Source: UBA5793 sp040255465
GTDB lineage: Bacteria; Planctomycetota; Phycisphaerae; Phycisphaerales; UBA5793
Length of the DNA stretch: 64,000 nucleotides
Assembly (NCBI GenBank): GCA_040255465.1
Contig: JBDZVA010000002.1
Location: 62,001 to 126,000 of the forward strand
Direction: 5' to 3'
Shown: positions 27,520 to 35,710 of the stretch, piece after piece
Position numbering within the stretch: position 1 is the first letter of the stretch
Layout: each line of letters opens with the position of its first letter
Program-made: the position numbers and the translations under genes
The notes under the pieces: generated by a model
What the model was told of the DNA's origin: nothing
The model's database searches: none
What the model saw: the letters and a program-made list of their open reading frames with translations, nothing else

Positions 27520-28290
27520 ATGGAACACATCATGAACAGATCCATCATCAAGGAATTCGCACTGGAAGCAAGCCTCTGCCTGCTGGTGGTCGCTGCCATT
27601 CCAATTCTGGCTCTGCTGGGAATCGCCTTGCGCGGGGCCATTGCCCTTGCGATTGTGCTCGGCGCTCTTCTTTGTGTTCTGCTCTATCCAATCAGCGAGC
27701 GCTTCCGCGAGTGGTTCAAAGCGCAGGCAGAAATCGACTATCAACACTGCGGACTTCGGCTGGCGCGCGATGTCCTGCTCTACCCGGCGCACAGTTGGGC
27801 TCGGTGGGGCAAGAAAGCCGTTACGGTCGGCGCCGATGATCTCCTGCTCTCGACAGTCGGATCCGTCGACGCGGTGGAATTGCCGCCGCCGGGAACGCAC
27901 GCCATTCAAGGGCAGCCGCTCTTTCGCGTGCGACATGGCGATCGCATCGTCGAGGTGCTCTCGCCAGTGTCCGGTGTCGTCAGTGAGTCCAATCACGTGC
28001 TGGAGTTCTATCCGGAACTCATGAACGAATCGCCGTTCAGCGAGGGTTGGGCTGTCCGCCTGAGTCCCGATGATGCAAGTCGTGAACGTCGCTCGCTGCT
28101 GCATACCCGCCGGGCTCGCGCCTGGTTTGAGAATGAAGTGGATCGAGCGATCGGCTCAAACGGGTCGGCGGCTCAAGCTGCAGGTGGAATGCGACACCGT
28201 GGCGTTGACCCGGCTGTGTGGAATCGCGTTTCAAAGCTCTTCGCACAACGATCGGCCACCCTGGACACGACGATTGAGGTTGTGGAGTAG
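27520..28290 (+). CDS. membrane-anchored GcvH-like (lipoyl-fold) protein without lipoyl lysine
   Basis: About 256 residues from ATG 27520, supported by GGAGG at 27510-27514; upstream in-frame codons look non-coding. Two hydrophobic helices (about 10-50) anchor a domain with the H-protein pattern: a first half ending GQPLFRVRHGDRIVEVL, then SPVSGVVSESNHVLEFYPEL and SPFSEGWAVRL. As in the preceding gene, the lysine-bearing turn is replaced (HGDR). The two may be cytosolic and membrane versions of the same module. The gene lies between the first GcvH-like gene and the HybA-like gene. Partner and reaction are unknown. Confidence 0.68.
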   Translation: MEHIMNRSIIKEFALEASLCLLVVAAIPILALLGIALRGAIALAIVLGALLCVLLYPISERFREWFKAQAEIDYQHCGLRLARDVLLYPAHSWARWGKKAVTVGADDLLLSTVGSVDAVELPPPGTHAIQGQPLFRVRHGDRIVEVLSPVSGVVSESNHVLEFYPELMNESPFSEGWAVRLSPDDASRERRSLLHTRRARAWFENEVDRAIGSNGSAAQAAGGMRHRGVDPAVWNRVSKLFAQRSATLDTTIEVVE

Positions 28291-28343
28291 CGAAGCGACG
28301 TGCCGGGGTCATCGCATGAGTGCAGAGAGGGAGGCTGGACACC

Positions 28344-29315
28344 ATGCTCGCGCCACAAGTCACCAAGTTGAGTTGCGAGTCCGCCCGGCGGGGATCGGCG
28401 CTCTGCGCTGACGCCGCTGACGACCGGACCGCGTGCAGGCTAAGCCGCCGCGACTTCGTGAAGATTTCCGGCGTGTGCGCCGCCTCCCTGGCAACGGCCG
28501 GGGTCGCGAAAGGCTCGGAAAAGCAGGCTCTGGATCCCGATCGCAAAGGGGTCCTTGTCGATCTGACGGTCTGCATTGGCTGTCGCCGGTGCGAGTGGGC
28601 GTGTAACGATGAAAACGGTTTGCCCAACGGCGAACTGCACGAGTTTGACGATCGGTCGGTGCTCGAATCGAAGCGCCGGCCGACCTCGACTCAGCTGACG
28701 GTGATCAATCGTGTGCCGGGCAGTGATCCGGCCAAGCCGACGTTCGTCAAGTCCCAGTGCATGCATTGTGAGCATCCGGCTTGTGCTTCGGCTTGCCTCG
28801 TCGGCGCCATGCGCAAGACCCCGAGTGGGCCCGTGATCTATGACGCGAGTCGGTGCATTGGATGTCGCTACTGCATGGTGGCGTGTCCGTACCAGTTCGC
28901 CGCCTACGAGTATGAGAACGCGCTGACTCCGCAAGTGAAGAAGTGTCAGCTCTGCCCGTCGCGCACACGTCGAGGCGAATTGCCTGCTTGCGTGGCCATG
29001 TGCCCCGTCGAGGCGCTGACCTACGGCTCCCGCGATGAACTTCTCAAACTCGCGCACGAGCGGATTCAATGCCATCCGGATCGCTACGTGGACCATGTCT
29101 ACGGCGAGCATGAAGGTGGGGGTACGTCCTGGCTCTACCTCGCCGATCGACCATTTGCCGAACTGGGCTTCCCGGCCCTGGGTCAAAAGAGCCCGGCCGA
29201 ACTTACAGAGATGATTCAACACGGCATCTTCAAGGGATTTGCCGCCCCGGTGATGCTTTTCGGGCTCCTCGGGGCGATTGGAAAACTCTCGCACTCCGCG
29301 AAGGTGACGCCATGA
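28344..29315 (+). CDS. HybA/DsrO-like periplasmic iron-sulfur subunit, Tat-exported
   Basis: About 323 residues. A twin-arginine signal, SRRDFVKISGVCAASLATAG, lies near residue 35. Four [4Fe-4S] cysteine groups follow: CIGCRRCEWAC, CMHCEHPACASAC, CIGCRYCMVAC and CQLCPSRTRRGELPACVAMC. A C-terminal helix (APVMLFGLLGAIGKL) anchors it. Such subunits conduct electrons between a periplasmic cytochrome or catalytic subunit and an NrfD-type quinone-binding partner, which is the next gene (4-base ATGA overlap). ATG 28344 follows GGGAGG; ATG 28320 is an alternative. Confidence 0.88.
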   Translation: MLAPQVTKLSCESARRGSALCADAADDRTACRLSRRDFVKISGVCAASLATAGVAKGSEKQALDPDRKGVLVDLTVCIGCRRCEWACNDENGLPNGELHEFDDRSVLESKRRPTSTQLTVINRVPGSDPAKPTFVKSQCMHCEHPACASACLVGAMRKTPSGPVIYDASRCIGCRYCMVACPYQFAAYEYENALTPQVKKCQLCPSRTRRGELPACVAMCPVEALTYGSRDELLKLAHERIQCHPDRYVDHVYGEHEGGGTSWLYLADRPFAELGFPALGQKSPAELTEMIQHGIFKGFAAPVMLFGLLGAIGKLSHSAKVTP

Positions 29316-30526
29316 CACTCCAACCCTCCATCCCGCAATCCCGGCCTCGCTTCTTTACCCGCGGCGTGTGGGTCGTCAGCGCGATCGCTATGGTCGGCAT
29401 GCTGGCGCTGGCCGCACGCTTCGTACTCGGCCTCGGCGCTGTCACGAACCTCAGCAACGGATATCCATGGGGATTGTGGATCGCGATCGACGTGGCGTGC
29501 GGTGTTGCCTTGGCCGCGGGGGGGTTTACAACCGCATTCGTGGCGCATCTGACCAACCGCGAAGAGTTTCATCCCCTCGTGCGCCCGGCGCTGCTGACAG
29601 CGATGATCGGCTACACGTTTGTTGCCCTTGGGGTGATGACCGACCTGGGTCGATTCTGGGCGATGTGGCACGTGATGCTGCCGCAAATGTGGCAGGGCAA
29701 CTCGGTGCTGTTCGAAGTCGCCATCTGCGTGATGACCTACGTCACCGTGCTCTACATCGAGTTCCTGCCCATCGTGTGCGAGCGGTTCATCGGGCGCGTT
29801 CATCTCCCGGGGCCGCTCGCGTTCTTGAATCGCCCTGTTGATCGGATGCTTCGGCTGCTCGATGCCGGCCTGGCTCGCGTCATGACGATCTTCATCATTC
29901 TCGGCGTCGTGCTCTCGTGCATGCATCAGTCCTCGCTGGGAACGCTGATGGTGATTGCGGGCGCCAAGCTGCACCCGCTCTGGCAGACGCCAATGCTGCC
30001 GATGTTCTTCCTGCTCTCCGCGTTTGCGGTCGGATTCGCCATGGTGATCTTCGAGTCGCTGCTGGCGTCGCGGTCGTTTCGACTTGAGCCGGAGAAGGAT
30101 CTGCTGGCGAGGTTGGCGCGGTTTATTCCGGTGCTTCTGGGCATTTATGCCATCGCCAAGGTGATCGACCTGCTCAATCGCGGCGCGTACGTCCATCTGT
30201 TTGACGGCTCCATGGTAAGCATGCTGTTTGTGGTCGAGTTTGGCATGGGCGTGGCGCTCCCGTTTGCCATCCTGATGAGCGATCGCTGGCGCCAATCTTC
30301 GCGCGGCCTGATGACGGCGGCTTCACTGGTGATTCTCGGCGTGGTCATGAACCGACTGGACGTCTTCCTGCTGGCCTATACGCCGACGATTGAATCGCAG
30401 CCCTACTTCCCGGCGTTCACTGAGTTCGCCGTGACGGCTGGGTTCATTGCGATGATTGTGCTCATCTACCGGTTCATTGTGCTCAATTTCCCGGTGATCG
30501 AGAAGCTTGAGGAGGTGCAGGCATGA
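29312..30526 (+). CDS. NrfD/HybB-family integral membrane quinone-interacting subunit
   Basis: 404 residues with nine to ten membrane helices across the whole length, beginning after TRGVWVVSAIAMVGMLALAA. The N-terminal GLGAVTNLSNGYPWGLWIAIDVACGVALAAGG segment resembles the HybB/NrfD family, which oxidises or reduces quinol without its own cofactor. It starts inside the HybA-like stop codon (ATGA) and ends overlapping the cytochrome gene start (ATGA again), so the three form one translationally coupled module. Direction of electron flow cannot be read from sequence. Confidence 0.87.
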   Translation: MTLQPSIPQSRPRFFTRGVWVVSAIAMVGMLALAARFVLGLGAVTNLSNGYPWGLWIAIDVACGVALAAGGFTTAFVAHLTNREEFHPLVRPALLTAMIGYTFVALGVMTDLGRFWAMWHVMLPQMWQGNSVLFEVAICVMTYVTVLYIEFLPIVCERFIGRVHLPGPLAFLNRPVDRMLRLLDAGLARVMTIFIILGVVLSCMHQSSLGTLMVIAGAKLHPLWQTPMLPMFFLLSAFAVGFAMVIFESLLASRSFRLEPEKDLLARLARFIPVLLGIYAIAKVIDLLNRGAYVHLFDGSMVSMLFVVEFGMGVALPFAILMSDRWRQSSRGLMTAASLVILGVVMNRLDVFLLAYTPTIESQPYFPAFTEFAVTAGFIAMIVLIYRFIVLNFPVIEKLEEVQA

Positions 30527-31662
30527 AAGCGCTGCTCATGGCTATTTCGCTTTGTGTCGCAGTTGTGTCTGCCGGCTTTCTGATGGGCAGCGACCAGCGC
30601 GCGCCATCGACCCACGCGTGGGTGCCTATGTCGTCCGCTGATTGCCGCCGATGTCATGACGACAGCCGCGGCGCTGCCGATGCGCCACCGATGCGAAGCC
30701 CGTTCAACCACGCGCCTGCGGCAAAGGTCTCGACCACATCGACTGGAGGCGAGCCGGAGATCGTCGTCATCAACCAACTTGCACAGCACTACGGCCCAGT
30801 GGAGTTCGATCACCGGATTCACGCAGACATGTCCGAACTCACGGGCGGCTGCACGAATTGCCATCACAACATGGCGCCTGGCGAGAAAGTCAAGACCTGT
30901 CGCGAATGTCACTCGATCACGCGCAACGGCGGTTCGCTTGTCCAGCCGAGTCTCAAGGGAGCCTACCACCGCCAGTGCCTCGGGTGCCATCGCGACTGGA
31001 GCCATGAGAACGCGTGCGGCTACTGCCATCGTGAGCAAACGGCTCGTCCGGATATCACCTATGCCGTTGATGCGACCGACATCATTCTGTCCTCGCATCC
31101 GCGAATCGATCCGGCACGCTCGTATGTGTATCAGACGGAGTACCACGCTGCGCCTCTGGTGAGCTTTCATCACGTGGATCATGTACAGTCGTTTGGTCTG
31201 AAGTGTGTCGACTGCCACCAGGCCGGCTCCTGTGCACGCTGCCACGATGGGAATGGCCACGCCCAGCCGCGCGATCCGGTCAATCGAATGTCATCATGTC
31301 GGTCGTGCCACGCCTCGAATGAGTGCAACTTCTGTCACGATCAGCAGTCACGCCCGGCATTCGATCACGCCAGGGTGACGGGATGGGACTTGCAGCCGCG
31401 ACATGCTGACGTCTCGTGCGTGGCCTGTCACGGGCGAGTGGAAGCGTTTCTGACGCCATCGTCGAATTGCCGCGCGTGCCACGGCGGCCTCAGCGCTGAG
31501 AGTTTCGACCACAGCATCACCGGCGTGCCGCTCATCGGCAGCCACGCCAAGTTCAGTTGCGGCCGATGCCATGTGGACAGCCGGGCCGACAGCCCCGCAA
31601 CGTGCGGCGGATGCCACGCAGGGAAGAGCTATCCCGCGCAACTACCTGGCAGGCGGCTGTAG
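30523..31662 (+). CDS. periplasmic 13-haem c-type cytochrome
   Basis: 379 residues with an N-terminal signal or anchor helix (MKALLMAISLCVAVVSAGFLMG). I count thirteen CXXCH haem sites: CRRCH, CTNCH, CRECH, CLGCH, CGYCH, CVDCH, CARCH, CRSCH, CNFCH, CVACH, CRACH, CGRCH and CGGCH. Additional histidines such as FDHRIHAD and FHHVDH can be distal haem ligands, as in class III/NapC-like multihaem proteins. It should exchange electrons with the HybA-like subunit. It is the last gene before the terminator at 31743. Confidence 0.93.
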   Translation: MKALLMAISLCVAVVSAGFLMGSDQRAPSTHAWVPMSSADCRRCHDDSRGAADAPPMRSPFNHAPAAKVSTTSTGGEPEIVVINQLAQHYGPVEFDHRIHADMSELTGGCTNCHHNMAPGEKVKTCRECHSITRNGGSLVQPSLKGAYHRQCLGCHRDWSHENACGYCHREQTARPDITYAVDATDIILSSHPRIDPARSYVYQTEYHAAPLVSFHHVDHVQSFGLKCVDCHQAGSCARCHDGNGHAQPRDPVNRMSSCRSCHASNECNFCHDQQSRPAFDHARVTGWDLQPRHADVSCVACHGRVEAFLTPSSNCRACHGGLSAESFDHSITGVPLIGSHAKFSCGRCHVDSRADSPATCGGCHAGKSYPAQLPGRRL

Positions 31663-31742
31663 TGCTCCCGGCGGCGACGTACGTCATCGAGCCGCCGCCC
31701 GGCCCGTCTGTCGCACCGGCGCCGAGCGCCTCCACAAAGAAC

Positions 31743-31769
31743 AAACTCCTGCAGTTACAGGAGTTTTTC
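31743..31769 (+). terminator. rho-independent terminator of the cytochrome operon
   Basis: A perfect 9-bp stem (31743-31751 with 31758-31766), loop CAGTTA, runs into TTTTT on the plus strand, 80 bases after the cytochrome stop codon. On the minus strand the hairpin is followed by TTTGTTCTTTG, so before integration of the island it could also have terminated the tRNA-Val transcript. Confidence 0.82.
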
Positions 31770-31815
31770 CGCATCCGCGCGCCACGAGTCGAAGCCGCGC
31801 AACCAACCGAGAAAG

Positions 31816-31836
31816 TGGGCGATACTGGACTCGAAC
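31816..31836. repeat. attachment core, left end of island
   Basis: TGGGCGATACTGGACTCGAA plus one C is identical to 49300-49320. The flanking bases differ on both sides (G versus A before, G versus C after), so the identity block is exactly 21 bases. It is the displaced copy of the tRNA-Val 3' end left by integration. Confidence 0.9.
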
Positions 31837-32078
31837 GGTCGCGGGTTTCTCCGGGAAATGATGGGGTTTCTGGCGAAGGCGGCAGCAAATCCGGCAACAA
31901 TGAGAGGGATTCTGTCTCGCAGACCCCATCGGCCGCGCCTGCCGATCCTGAACTGACGGCGGTGGTCGTTGCTTGGCCGCACCTGCCCGAGTCGATTCGC
32001 TCGGCGATCCGATCGCTCGTGGCTGCGTCAGTCACGTCGCCCACGCCCGAACCCCTTGAACAGAGACGGAAGCCATGA
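31836..32078 (+). other. orphaned C-terminal coding tail of the island integrase
   Basis: The frame that enters the left core as V-GDTGLE continues without stop for 80 residues (RSRVSPGND ... LTAVVVAWPHLPESIRSAIR ... EQRRKP) to TGA 32076-32078. The integrase enters the right core in the same codon phase (M-GDTGLE). Joining the two cores in the excised circle would therefore give a 520-residue integrase ending with this tail. The tail's stop overlaps the next gene's ATG (ATGA), the spacing of true coding neighbours. In the integrated state it has no start codon of its own that I can support. Confidence 0.7.
31875..31899 (+). repeat. candidate integrase arm-type repeat, left
   Basis: This 25-base stretch repeats, in the same orientation, the 24 bases at 49164-49187 with one extra G and one substitution; the inner 19 bases, GGCAGCAAATCCGGCAACA, differ at one position. 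It lies 38 bases inside the left core. In the circle the two copies would flank the core, as arm sites do in tyrosine-integrase attP regions. Confidence 0.5.
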
Positions 32079-32398
32079 CGACACGCCAGCCGTTACCAAA
32101 CGGATCAAACGGTTACCGCGATGCCTCCGGGCGATTTGCCCGGGGCAACGCCGGCGGTCCCGGAAACCCATACGCCAAGCAGGTCGGGTCCCTTCGCTCG
32201 GCGATGATCGAGGCCGTGACACCTTCTGATCTGAAGGCCGTCACGCGCAAACTGATCGTGCTAGCAAAGTCCGGCAACGTCCCTGCGATCCGCGAGATTC
32301 TCGATCGAACGCTCGGCAAGCCAGTCCAAGCCGACCTAATTGAGCGGATCGAGGAACTGGAGCGCGTCGTCGCCGACAAGGAGGGGATGTCCACGTGA
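32075..32398 (+). CDS. small DUF5681-like protein of the island
   Basis: 107 residues. The N-terminus GRFARGNAGGPGNPYA resembles the glycine-rich start of DUF5681 proteins found on phages and plasmids; the rest is helical (LKAVTRKLIVLAKSGNVPAIREILDR) and ends in a short coiled segment. The start codon overlaps the stop of the integrase tail (ATGA) and its own stop overlaps the next gene. A second protein with the same type of N-terminus is encoded at 42980. Function unknown. Confidence 0.65.
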   Translation: MTTRQPLPNGSNGYRDASGRFARGNAGGPGNPYAKQVGSLRSAMIEAVTPSDLKAVTRKLIVLAKSGNVPAIREILDRTLGKPVQADLIERIEELERVVADKEGMST

Positions 32399-32769
32399 GT
32401 GCTTCACTTTCATCACGCCTACGGCGCCTGGAAGCGGCAACGCGACCGGCTGCCGGGGATCACGGCCAGCGGCTGGTCTGCTTCATCGCAGGGATCGAGT
32501 GGTCCGCATTCGAGGAGAAGGGGATTGACCTCGTGACTGTTGCGGACTGCGACGCGGAGACGTGGAGGCAGATTCAGGAACTCCGGGCGCACGCCAGTGG
32601 TGACTGGCGACTCGCACAACAGTTCCACTCCGAAGAGGCCGACCAAGAGGTCTTGGATCACATGGCACGCAAGCGACTGCACTGCCTAGTACGGAAGCAC
32701 GTCTCTTCCCTCGATCGTGCGATCAAACGGGCGAAGCGACGATTGGGTCCCTCTCGGAGTCGCAGTTGA
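32395..32769 (+). CDS. hypothetical island protein, 124 residues
   Basis: GTG start overlapping the upstream stop by four bases (GTGA). The sequence is charged and mostly helical, beginning SLSSRLRRLEAATRP, a leader common in small mobile-element proteins of this group, and ending in a basic tail (RAIKRAKRRLGPSRSRS) that may contact nucleic acid. No domain recognised. It is the middle gene of three overlapping small genes at the left end of the island. Confidence 0.55.
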   Translation: MSASLSSRLRRLEAATRPAAGDHGQRLVCFIAGIEWSAFEEKGIDLVTVADCDAETWRQIQELRAHASGDWRLAQQFHSEEADQEVLDHMARKRLHCLVRKHVSSLDRAIKRAKRRLGPSRSRS

Positions 32770-33017
32770 GATCTCGCTGCGCGACGATCGCCGCCCGTCT
32801 TGCGAGACTCGGAGCCTCGCTGCTGCCAGCGTCGGTGGAATGCGGGACGTGCTGCTATTCGCTGAACGAGTGCAAGATGTGGGTTGTTGCCACCGACGGT
32901 CCTTCGTCGCTACTGACATGTGCCGACTGCGGCCGGCTGCTCCACCCTGACACCCATCAGCCATTTGGTCATGCCGTCGTCCGTGCCCGCGTCTGTGATG
33001 GTGCAGCGTGGCTGTGA
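32766..33017 (+). CDS. small Cys-rich protein, possible zinc ribbon
   Basis: 83 residues, TTG start overlapping the previous stop (TTGA). ECGTCCYSLNEC near residue 25 and CADCGRLLHP near residue 52 give two cysteine pairs able to hold one zinc ion. It could be a small regulator or adaptor of the island. The overlap with the upstream gene and the ordered cysteines are the only support for it being real. Confidence 0.42.
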   Translation: MRSRCATIAARLARLGASLLPASVECGTCCYSLNECKMWVVATDGPSSLLTCADCGRLLHPDTHQPFGHAVVRARVCDGAAWL

Positions 33018-33467
33018 ACGGCGATCGAATATACTGAAGGGCCGGGTCTCCGTAGTAACCGCACGGGCTGCTGAGTGTGGGCAGTGGGATCATCGGCTGA
33101 TCACCTCGCGGGACGGGCTAGCGTGTCGAACACATCACGAGTGCATGGCCAGGTTAGCGGTGCGAGACTGAATGGGGATGACCCACGCGCCGCATGGGGA
33201 ATAATCCTCAGGTGGCCGTTTGAAAAGTTCCCTGGACGCCAAAAGGGCAAAACTGGGGCTAGAGAGCAGGAGAGTGAAGAAGATTGGATCGAAGAGAAGG
33301 GTGAACCAAACAGCTATTGTGCGACGGTGTATCGACGATGAAAAGTCGGCGCGAGTGCTCGATCCATCGACACGATCAGTTGGGCAAACGGCGGTGAGGG
33401 ATTCGCCGGTCGTACTCGTCGGGCGGAATGTGGACCGGCTCAACGTCGGATTGTGCAGGGCTGTTCA
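33018..33467. other. 450-base gap before the restriction-modification locus
   Basis: No frame here has a convincing start, ribosome binding site or recognisable product, and I see no strong hairpin. It presumably holds the promoter of the methyltransferase operon, but I could not find a -35/-10 pair that stands out. Confidence 0.4.
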
Positions 33468-34133
33468 ATGGAGTTGATCAAGTCGAAACAGCGTGTCGCC
33501 CACCATGGAGAGGTGTTTACACCAGCGTGGTTGGTTGAGGCAATGCTCGACCTGGTGGAGGAAGAGACCGAGCGCATCGACTCCCGCTTCCTCGAGCCGG
33601 CTTGCGGGAGCGGGAACTTTCTTGTCCTGGTCCTGCGGCGGAAACTCGCCGCAGTGGATCTTAAGTACGGAAGGTCGGACTTTGAACGACGGCATTTTGC
33701 GCTGTTCGGTCTGATGTGCATCTACGGGATCGAGACCTTGCCCGACAACATCGCCGAGTGCCGGGCCAACCTACTGGAAGTTTTCGCGGAATACCTGCAT
33801 CTCGACGAGTCGGATGAACTCTACGGCGCTGCGTCCTACGTGTTGTCGCAGAACCTCGTTCATGGCGACGCGATGGCGATGCGCACCAACGCCGATCTGC
33901 CGTTGATGTTCGCCGAGTGGGGCTACTTGGGTAAGGGAAAGTTTCAGCGCCGCGACTTCCGCCTCACGGCACTAAATCAATCAGCTGCCTTCAGCGCGAA
34001 GACCTCGCTCTTTGCCCGCCCAGCCCACCTCGGCAAGCACGAACTGTTTACGCCAACAAGGACCTATCCGCCCATGACGATTCGCGAATTGTCCGCTACG
34101 GCGCTCGGCGACACCCCGAAGGAGGCCGTATGA
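33468..34133 (+). CDS. N6-adenine DNA methyltransferase-like protein (small subunit of R-M locus)
   Basis: 221 residues from ATG 33468. EVFTPAWLVEAMLD is followed by motif I FLEPACGSGNFL, the S-adenosylmethionine site of gamma-class N6 methylases, and YGIETLPDNIAECRANLLEVF. Later QNLVHGDAM matches motif III. I see no NPPY catalytic motif: the region reads EWGYLGKGKFQRRDF instead. It may therefore be a binding or auxiliary subunit working with the NPPY-bearing enzyme next to it, whose ATG overlaps this stop (ATGA). TTG 33453 is an alternative start. Confidence 0.75.
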   Translation: MELIKSKQRVAHHGEVFTPAWLVEAMLDLVEEETERIDSRFLEPACGSGNFLVLVLRRKLAAVDLKYGRSDFERRHFALFGLMCIYGIETLPDNIAECRANLLEVFAEYLHLDESDELYGAASYVLSQNLVHGDAMAMRTNADLPLMFAEWGYLGKGKFQRRDFRLTALNQSAAFSAKTSLFARPAHLGKHELFTPTRTYPPMTIRELSATALGDTPKEAV

Positions 34134-35710
34134 GCATTCAGGCAAACTTCACATTGCGCGGTCGCAACCCGGATGTGCTGACGTGTATTGCGAATCTTTC
34201 TAACGACGAGGTATTCACCCCGCCCGAGTTTGCGAACCGGATGCTGGACACGCTCGCGGAGGTGTGGGCGGCAGAGAATGGGGGCGCGGACATCTGGGCG
34301 GACAAAACGGTGAGGTTCCTTGACCCGTGTACCAAGTCGGGTGTGCTTCTGAGAGAGATAACCGCCCGCTTAACGAGGGGGCTGGCCGATGAGATACCGA
34401 ATCTTGAGGAGCGCGTCGATCACATCTTGACGAAGCAAGTTTTCGGCATCGGCATTACGTATCTCACCAGCCTGCTCGCGCGGCGCAGCGTGTATTGCTC
34501 AAAGCACGCCAGTGGAGAGCACTCAATTGCGGTCTCGTTTGCGAGCGATGACGGCAATATCTGGTTTGAGCGGCTTGACCACACTTGGAATGGTAAAAAG
34601 TGCAAATACTGTGGCGCACCGCGGACGATCTTTGACCGCGGCGACGGGCTAGAAACTCACGCATATGCGTTCATCCATACCGACGACATTAACAACCGAC
34701 TTGGTGAATTGTTTGGAGCAAATATGCAGTTCGACGTGATCATTGGGAACCCACCGTATCAGATGACAGGCGGCGCCGGCGGCTCGAGCGACTCCTCGAT
34801 TTACCATCTCTTTGTGCAGCAGGCACTCGACCTTGAGCCGCGCTACGCCGTCTTTGTAACGCCGTCGCGCTGGCTGGCTGGGGGGCGAGGCCTCGATGAG
34901 TTCAGAGCTCAAATGCTCAACGGAGGGCATCTCCGCAGCCTCACGGACTTCCCCGATTCCAGCGAAGCGTTCCCCGGTGTTCAGATTAAGGGTGGCGTGT
35001 GCTACTTCCTTTGGGATGGAGCCCACAACGGGAGTTGTGATGTCAGGCGTATGGCTGGGGGCACGGAGTACCTTCAGCGCGATCGGCAGCTAGGCGAGTT
35101 CGATGTCCTGGTTCGCGACGAACGCGCGCTGGGAATCCTGAGGAAGGTCCTTTCCAAAGAGGAGCCTTCGGTGCTCGAACTCGTTTCTGGTGACACTCCG
35201 TTCGGTATCGCGACGAACTTCGCGGACTGGTCCCCGAAGGGTGGCACTGGAAGAATCGCGCTTCACCTTATCCGCAACGGCAAGCGCTTCGTTGGCTTTA
35301 TGAAGCGAGGCGAAATCCGCAAGAATATGACGGCGATTGATGCGTGGAAGGTACTCGTCCCGAAAGCGTACGGGGCGGGCGAGTCATTCCCGCATCAAAT
35401 CCTAGGCAAGGAGATTGTGGCCGCTCCCCCGTCGGTGTGCACACAATCATACCTTGTCGTTGGACCCTTCCAATCAGAGAGAGCAGCTAAGAGTTTCTCC
35501 AGCTATTACCGCACTCGGCTCTTTCGTTTCCTTGTCTCGCTGAGGAAGATCACTCAAGATGCGCTCCGGTCTACCTACACGTGGGTGCCGCAGCAGGCCT
35601 GGAACAGGATCTGGACTGACGACCTGCTCTACAAGAAATACGGTATCACGAAAAACGAAATCGCATTCATCGACAGCATGATTCGTCCTCTGGGAGAAAG
35701 TGATGAGTAA
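34130..35710 (+). CDS. Eco57I-like DNA methyltransferase
   Basis: 526 residues. EVFTPPEFANRMLDTL (27-42), motif I variant DPCTKSGVLLREI (65-77) and catalytic IGNPPYQMTGG (NPPY 207-210) mark an N6-adenine methylase of the Eco57I type. A small cysteine pair KCKYCGAP (158-164) sits before it. The C-terminal half, with PSRWLAGGRGLDEFR, is probably the target-recognition region. It overlaps the small methylase upstream by 4 bases and the helicase/nuclease gene downstream by 8, so the three genes form one operon. It would methylate host DNA, protecting it from the third protein. Confidence 0.85.
   Translation: MSIQANFTLRGRNPDVLTCIANLSNDEVFTPPEFANRMLDTLAEVWAAENGGADIWADKTVRFLDPCTKSGVLLREITARLTRGLADEIPNLEERVDHILTKQVFGIGITYLTSLLARRSVYCSKHASGEHSIAVSFASDDGNIWFERLDHTWNGKKCKYCGAPRTIFDRGDGLETHAYAFIHTDDINNRLGELFGANMQFDVIIGNPPYQMTGGAGGSSDSSIYHLFVQQALDLEPRYAVFVTPSRWLAGGRGLDEFRAQMLNGGHLRSLTDFPDSSEAFPGVQIKGGVCYFLWDGAHNGSCDVRRMAGGTEYLQRDRQLGEFDVLVRDERALGILRKVLSKEEPSVLELVSGDTPFGIATNFADWSPKGGTGRIALHLIRNGKRFVGFMKRGEIRKNMTAIDAWKVLVPKAYGAGESFPHQILGKEIVAAPPSVCTQSYLVVGPFQSERAAKSFSSYYRTRLFRFLVSLRKITQDALRSTYTWVPQQAWNRIWTDDLLYKKYGITKNEIAFIDSMIRPLGESDE

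Noticed and set aside
29216..30295. 359-codon minus-strand frame opposite the NrfD-like gene
   Set aside because: His/Gln/Arg-rich complement of a membrane protein, not a plausible product.
31557..31815. Coding sequence upstream of the left core in the integrase-tail frame
   Set aside because: It overlaps the cytochrome 3' end and a terminator in another frame; only the part after the core is supported as coding in the circular form.
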